Source of the DNA: Candidatus Delongbacteria bacterium
GTDB taxonomy: Bacteria > CAIWAD01 > BS150m-G50
Assembly: GCA_016784425.1 (NCBI GenBank)
Contig: JADHUQ010000029.1
Span: 1-16,084 of the forward strand
Length of the DNA stretch: 16,084 nucleotides
Direction of reading: 5' to 3'
Shown: positions 13,815 through 16,084 of the stretch, piece after piece
How positions within the stretch are numbered: position 1 is the stretch's first letter
Layout: every line of letters begins with the position of its first letter
Notes under the pieces: generated by a model
Told to the model about the DNA's origin: nothing
The model's database searches: none
What the model saw: only the letters and a program-made list of their open reading frames with translations
Position numbers and translations under genes: made by a program

Positions 13815-14324
13815 TTAATGTCCGGGTGTGGATTCTGTAAAATCATGTCTGCCAAAAGTTCTCGTCCCCTCCTGTTCCCGTCGACAGGTCATCCGGTTGA
13901 CGCGAATCTCAACGGCAAAGCATTTGGTGGCGTCCTCAGGGGTGATCGGTTTGGCGTCAGGTTGGAGCGCGAGGTTAAACTGGTCCAGCAACTGCCGCCG
14001 TTCAACCAGCTCTTCGACGATGCGAGCCACCCCTTCACAGATCACACTGTCAAAGCTGCCATGACAGGGATCCCCTTCAGGATGTCGCTGCGGGACACCA
14101 GCCTGCCGCGCCACCGTAAAGCAGACTTGTGGATTGCTGCGCAGGATGTCCAGTTTGCGCCCCTGCAGGGCACAGTGGAACAGAAGTTGACCCTTCCGGT
14201 AACTGTAATTGAGCGGCACAACATAGGGGCCCTCACTGCCGGCAAGACCGAGGAAACCTAACACCTCCTCACCCAGCACCTGTTCCATCTCCTCAAGTGT
14301 GAGTGTATATTCTTTGGTTGACAT
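13815..14324 (-). CDS. Pyridoxamine 5'-phosphate oxidase-like FMN-binding protein (NimA family)
   Basis: 169 residues from ATG 14324 (RBS CTGGAG five bases upstream); the frame continues back to 14675, but that extension overlaps the divergent promoter region and lacks family similarity. Conserved split-barrel features: F-L-G-L-A-G-S-E-G-P-Y-V-V-P-L-N-Y (about 24-40), Q-L-L-F-H-C-A-L-Q-G-R-K-L-D-I-L-R-S-N-P-x-V-C-F-T-V (about 46-72), and the F-x-S-V-I-C-E-G-V-A-R-I-V segment (about 91-104). These are the FMN-binding contacts of the NimA/nitroreductase-like family, flavin enzymes of unclear physiological substrate; resistance to nitroimidazoles cannot be inferred. A likely promoter is at 14350-14355. 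Confidence 0.84.
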   Translation of the reverse strand: MSTKEYTLTLEEMEQVLGEEVLGFLGLAGSEGPYVVPLNYSYRKGQLLFHCALQGRKLDILRSNPQVCFTVARQAGVPQRHPEGDPCHGSFDSVICEGVARIVEELVERRQLLDQFNLALQPDAKPITPEDATKCFAVEIRVNRMTCRREQEGTRTFGRHDFTESTPGH

Positions 14325-14349
14325 GATCGCTCCAGAGATAAACCACATG

Positions 14350-14355
14350 ATTATA
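14350..14355 (-). promoter_or_regulatory. -10 box of the NimA-like gene
   Basis: A perfect TATAAT on the minus strand, giving a short leader of about 18 nt. The matching -35 region is poor. Surrounding bases form an imperfect dyad, TTATA-N8-TATAA, that could bind a regulator. Confidence 0.45.
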
Positions 14356-14423
14356 TGAGATCGTATAAAGTGTACCTCCTGCGCAGGCCAGATACAACGA
14401 TGCCTGTGATCCTGGTGTCGGGG

Positions 14424-14550
14424 ATAGAGGATTGCTCTATTTTGATTTGACTCTTCTTCCACCTGCCGTCGCAGGGACGATTCAAGTTGCTTCCCGGCGC
14501 AGAAAACAGCTAAATTGTGAAGCGTCCGCGGCGGAGCGGCAGGAAGCCGC
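14424..14550 (+). other. Leader region of the eutN operon with hairpins
   Basis: Two stem-loops precede the vertex-protein gene: ATAGAG-GATTG-CTCTAT (14424-14440), followed by TTTTGATTT, which looks like a weak terminator, and GCGGC-AGGAA-GCCGC (14536-14550). A weak promoter TTGCTT/TAAATT lies between them. A leader attenuation device is possible but not shown. Confidence 0.3.
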
Positions 14551-14591
14551 AGCAGCAGCTTACCGGGCGCAAGTAATAAAAGGATGAGACC

Positions 14592-14930
14592 ATGTTTCTC
14601 GGTAAAGTTGTCGGAACGGTCTGGTCTACCAAAAAGGTAGATAACCTGAAAAGCCTCCGCTTCCTCATAGTCCACCCGATCAATCTCAAAAAGGATCCCA
14701 ACACCGACGTGGTGGTTGTCGCCGACCGGGTTGGCGCCGGTGTGGGGGAGACGGTTATCTGCGCCTATGGCAGGGCGGCCCGTCTCGCGGTAGGAAATGA
14801 GGATTGTTCAATCGAGGCGGCAGTCGTCGGTATTGTCGATTCCCTGGAGACCACTCCAGAGTTCAGGGGCAGCCAGCCGGATCTGGCCGACAGGCTGGGT
14901 GTGGAAACCAAGCCGGGGGAGAAAGCTTAG
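14592..14930 (+). CDS. EutN/CcmL-family microcompartment vertex protein (BMC-P)
   Basis: 112 residues. M-F-L-G-K-V-V-G-T-V-W-S-T-K-K (1-15) and L-R-F-L-I-V-H-P, D-V-V-V-V-A-D-R-V-G-A-G-V-G-E-T-V-I-C-A-Y-G-R-A-A-R (about 48-65) match the EutN/CcmL/OrfA pentamer fold (Pfam EutN_CcmL), and S-I-E-A-A-V-V-G-I-V-D-S closes it. Such proteins cap the twelve vertices of icosahedral microcompartments. The C-terminal 25 or so residues (FRGSQPDLADRLGVETKPGEKA) extend beyond the usual fold. RBS AAAGGATGAG lies before the ATG; the stop TAG at 14928-14930 directly abuts the next ATG. No BMC-H or BMC-T shell gene or signature enzyme is in the window. A non-microcompartment role remains possible. Confidence 0.93.
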   Translation: MFLGKVVGTVWSTKKVDNLKSLRFLIVHPINLKKDPNTDVVVVADRVGAGVGETVICAYGRAARLAVGNEDCSIEAAVVGIVDSLETTPEFRGSQPDLADRLGVETKPGEKA

Positions 14931-15395
14931 ATGGCTGTTGACGAGAATACAATCCGCGAACTTACCCGGCGAGCCATTAGCGAGCTGGGACCAAGGGCAA
15001 CCGAGTTGAATGTCAAACGACTGGTAAACGACGCGGTTAAAAAACTGGAAGCCGAGGGGGGCTCCACCAGTCAGCCTCTGGAGATGGTTCCCGGCACCTT
15101 TCATCTCGCCGGTACTGCCGGTGAGAACAACCGTTTGATTGTAACCGCTTTCGGCAAAAACCGGGTTGGTATCGTAGCGGAACTGACCCAGGCACTGGCG
15201 CGGCATAACTGTAACCTGGAAGATATCACTCAAAAGCTGCTCCAGGACTATTTCGCCATGATCATGATCGTGGAGATGCCGGCTGACGCTTCGATGGGCA
15301 CGATCAAGGAAGAGCTGGCCGGTGTCGGCAACCGGCTGGGTGTGCGCATTCTGGCACAGCATGAAGATGTATTCACCACTATGCATCGGGTTTGA
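14931..15395 (+). CDS. ACT-domain protein (UPF0237-like) with long N-terminal extension
   Basis: 154 residues. The C-terminal 87 or so (from about 68: NNRLIVTAFGKNRVGIVAEL, DITQKLLQDYFAMIMIVE) are an ACT domain of the UPF0237/GcvR-like type, which binds small effectors, often amino acids; free UPF0237 proteins are about 90 residues. The first 65 residues are additional: DENTIRELTRRAISELG (4-20) and NVKRLVNDAVKKLEAEGG (27-44) are two amphipathic helices separated by a PRATEL turn, then a Gly/Ser/Thr-rich linker. The first matches the character of microcompartment encapsulation peptides. The start codon follows the eutN stop with no gap, indicating translational coupling, and the next gene follows after one base. 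Likely cytoplasmic or in a shell. Confidence 0.88.
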   Translation: MAVDENTIRELTRRAISELGPRATELNVKRLVNDAVKKLEAEGGSTSQPLEMVPGTFHLAGTAGENNRLIVTAFGKNRVGIVAELTQALARHNCNLEDITQKLLQDYFAMIMIVEMPADASMGTIKEELAGVGNRLGVRILAQHEDVFTTMHRV

Positions 15396-15396
15396 G

Positions 15397-16084
15397 ATGT
15401 CCTGGAATATCGAAGAAATCCTCGAAACTATCCGGATGACCGAGGTCGAGCATCTCGACATCCGAACCGTCACCCTCGGCATCTCGCTGCGGGACATCTA
15501 CAGCGATGACTTCGCGACAATGAAGCGACGTCTCTACGACAAGATCACCTCCACCGCCCGCAATCATGTCAGCACCGCAGAACGGATTGAGGATCGTTAC
15601 GGGATCAGCATAGCCAACAAAAGAATCTCTATCACACCACTCTCCATTGTCGGTGAACGGTTGAGCCCGGACCAGTTCACCGAACTGGCTGAAGTGCTGG
15701 ATAAAGCGGCCGGCGAAGTTGGCGTTGATTTCCTGGCCGGCTATACCGCACTGGTCCAGAAGGGAATGACCCCTGGGGAGAGCAGCCTGATTGAATCGAT
15801 ACCGGCCACCCTGGCCGCGACGGAGCGAATCTGTTCATCGGTCAACCTGGGCACAACCAAAGCGGGCATCAACATGGATGCGGTACGGCTGATGGGGGAG
15901 ATCGTCAAGGAAACCGCCAGCCGGACTGCAGAGAGGGATGGTATCGGTTGTGCCAAACTGGTGGTCTTCTGTAATGTGCCGGAGGATAATCCTTTTGTTG
16001 CGGGTGCTTTACACGGCGTCTCCGAAGGCGCCACCACCATCAATGTCGGCATTTCCGGCCCGGGGTTGGTACTAAAGGCGATCA
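15397..16084 (+). CDS. DUF711/UPF0210 (PFL-like) family protein, truncated by window edge
   Basis: 229 codons are visible from ATG 15397, one base after the ACT stop; the C-terminal part (the family is about 450 residues) lies outside. M-S-W-N-I-E-E-I-L-E-T-I-R-M, D-I-R-T-V-T-L-G-I-S-L, I-A-N-K-R-I-S-I-T-P, V-D-F-L-A-G-Y-T-A-L-V-Q-K-G, C-S-S-V-N-L-G-T-T-K-A-G-I-N-M and N-V-G-I-S-G-P-G track the UPF0210 family throughout, including the known partner of streptococcal UPF0237 proteins. These proteins adopt a barrel related to pyruvate formate-lyase, but no reaction has been shown; the region where a glycyl-radical motif might be is outside the window. Together with EutN and ACT it forms a tight operon. 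Confidence 0.93.
   Translation, partial: MSWNIEEILETIRMTEVEHLDIRTVTLGISLRDIYSDDFATMKRRLYDKITSTARNHVSTAERIEDRYGISIANKRISITPLSIVGERLSPDQFTELAEVLDKAAGEVGVDFLAGYTALVQKGMTPGESSLIESIPATLAATERICSSVNLGTTKAGINMDAVRLMGEIVKETASRTAERDGIGCAKLVVFCNVPEDNPFVAGALHGVSEGATTINVGISGPGLVLKAI

Noticed and set aside
14325..14675. Upstream extension of the NimA-like frame to 14675
   Set aside because: The added residues overlap the divergent eutN gene and its leader, lack family similarity, and a well-placed RBS marks ATG 14324.
14808..15497. 229-residue minus-strand frame opposite the eutN, ACT and DUF711 genes
   Set aside because: Three recognised plus-strand families with tight coupling occupy the region; this is an antisense shadow.
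1..16084. CRISPR arrays, tRNA or rRNA genes, and insertion sequences
   Set aside because: No regularly spaced direct repeats, no tRNA cloverleaf or rRNA signature, and no transposase or terminal inverted repeats were seen on either strand by reading.

Overview
The window looks like chromosomal DNA of an uncultured bacterium, roughly 53-55 % GC by eye, with short intergenic gaps and purine-rich Shine-Dalgarno sites in front of most genes. The best taxonomic hint is the large secreted protein at 217-2595. It ends in a FlgD-type Ig-like C-terminal module opened by NYPNPFNP, typical of the FCB group and its candidate phyla (Zixibacteria, Marinimicrobia, KSB1, Cloacimonadota and similar). The microcompartment vertex protein, stand-alone citryl-CoA lyase and GH97 glucosidase fit such a host. 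The phylum is an inference.

Layout. 1-44: start of a minus-strand gene cut by the edge. 142-5121 (minus strand): secreted CTD protein with its terminator, NifU C-terminal-domain Fe-S protein, citryl-CoA lyase with a promoter, and a BtrH-like cysteine/histidine protein. 5122-5825: no protein gene, but an inverted repeat, a plus-strand promoter, a multi-hairpin RNA candidate and a strong intrinsic terminator. 5826-6611 (minus): SAM methyltransferase with a TTG start. 6963-8251 (plus): SIMPL-domain secreted protein, two gene fragments joined out of frame (an unassigned, possibly GNAT-like N-terminal part and a YjbQ C-terminus), and a small winged-helix-like protein. 8410-14324 (minus): holin-like membrane protein, GNAT, DUF6884-like protein, GH97 lipoprotein, DUF3795 protein, second GNAT, MtnX-like HAD phosphatase and a NimA-like FMN-binding protein. 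14592-16084 (plus): EutN/CcmL vertex protein, ACT-domain protein and a DUF711/UPF0210 protein cut by the edge.

The most interesting locus is the last one. UPF0237 (ACT) and UPF0210 (DUF711) proteins are a known conserved gene pair. Here they follow a microcompartment pentamer gene with 0 and 1 nt spacing, and the ACT protein carries a long N-terminal extension with two amphipathic helices resembling encapsulation peptides. That suggests the pair may be microcompartment cargo, which I have not seen described. The second is the candidate structured RNA at 5281-5503. Most other genes are ordinary housekeeping or accessory functions, and several minus-strand pairs overlap or abut as operons.
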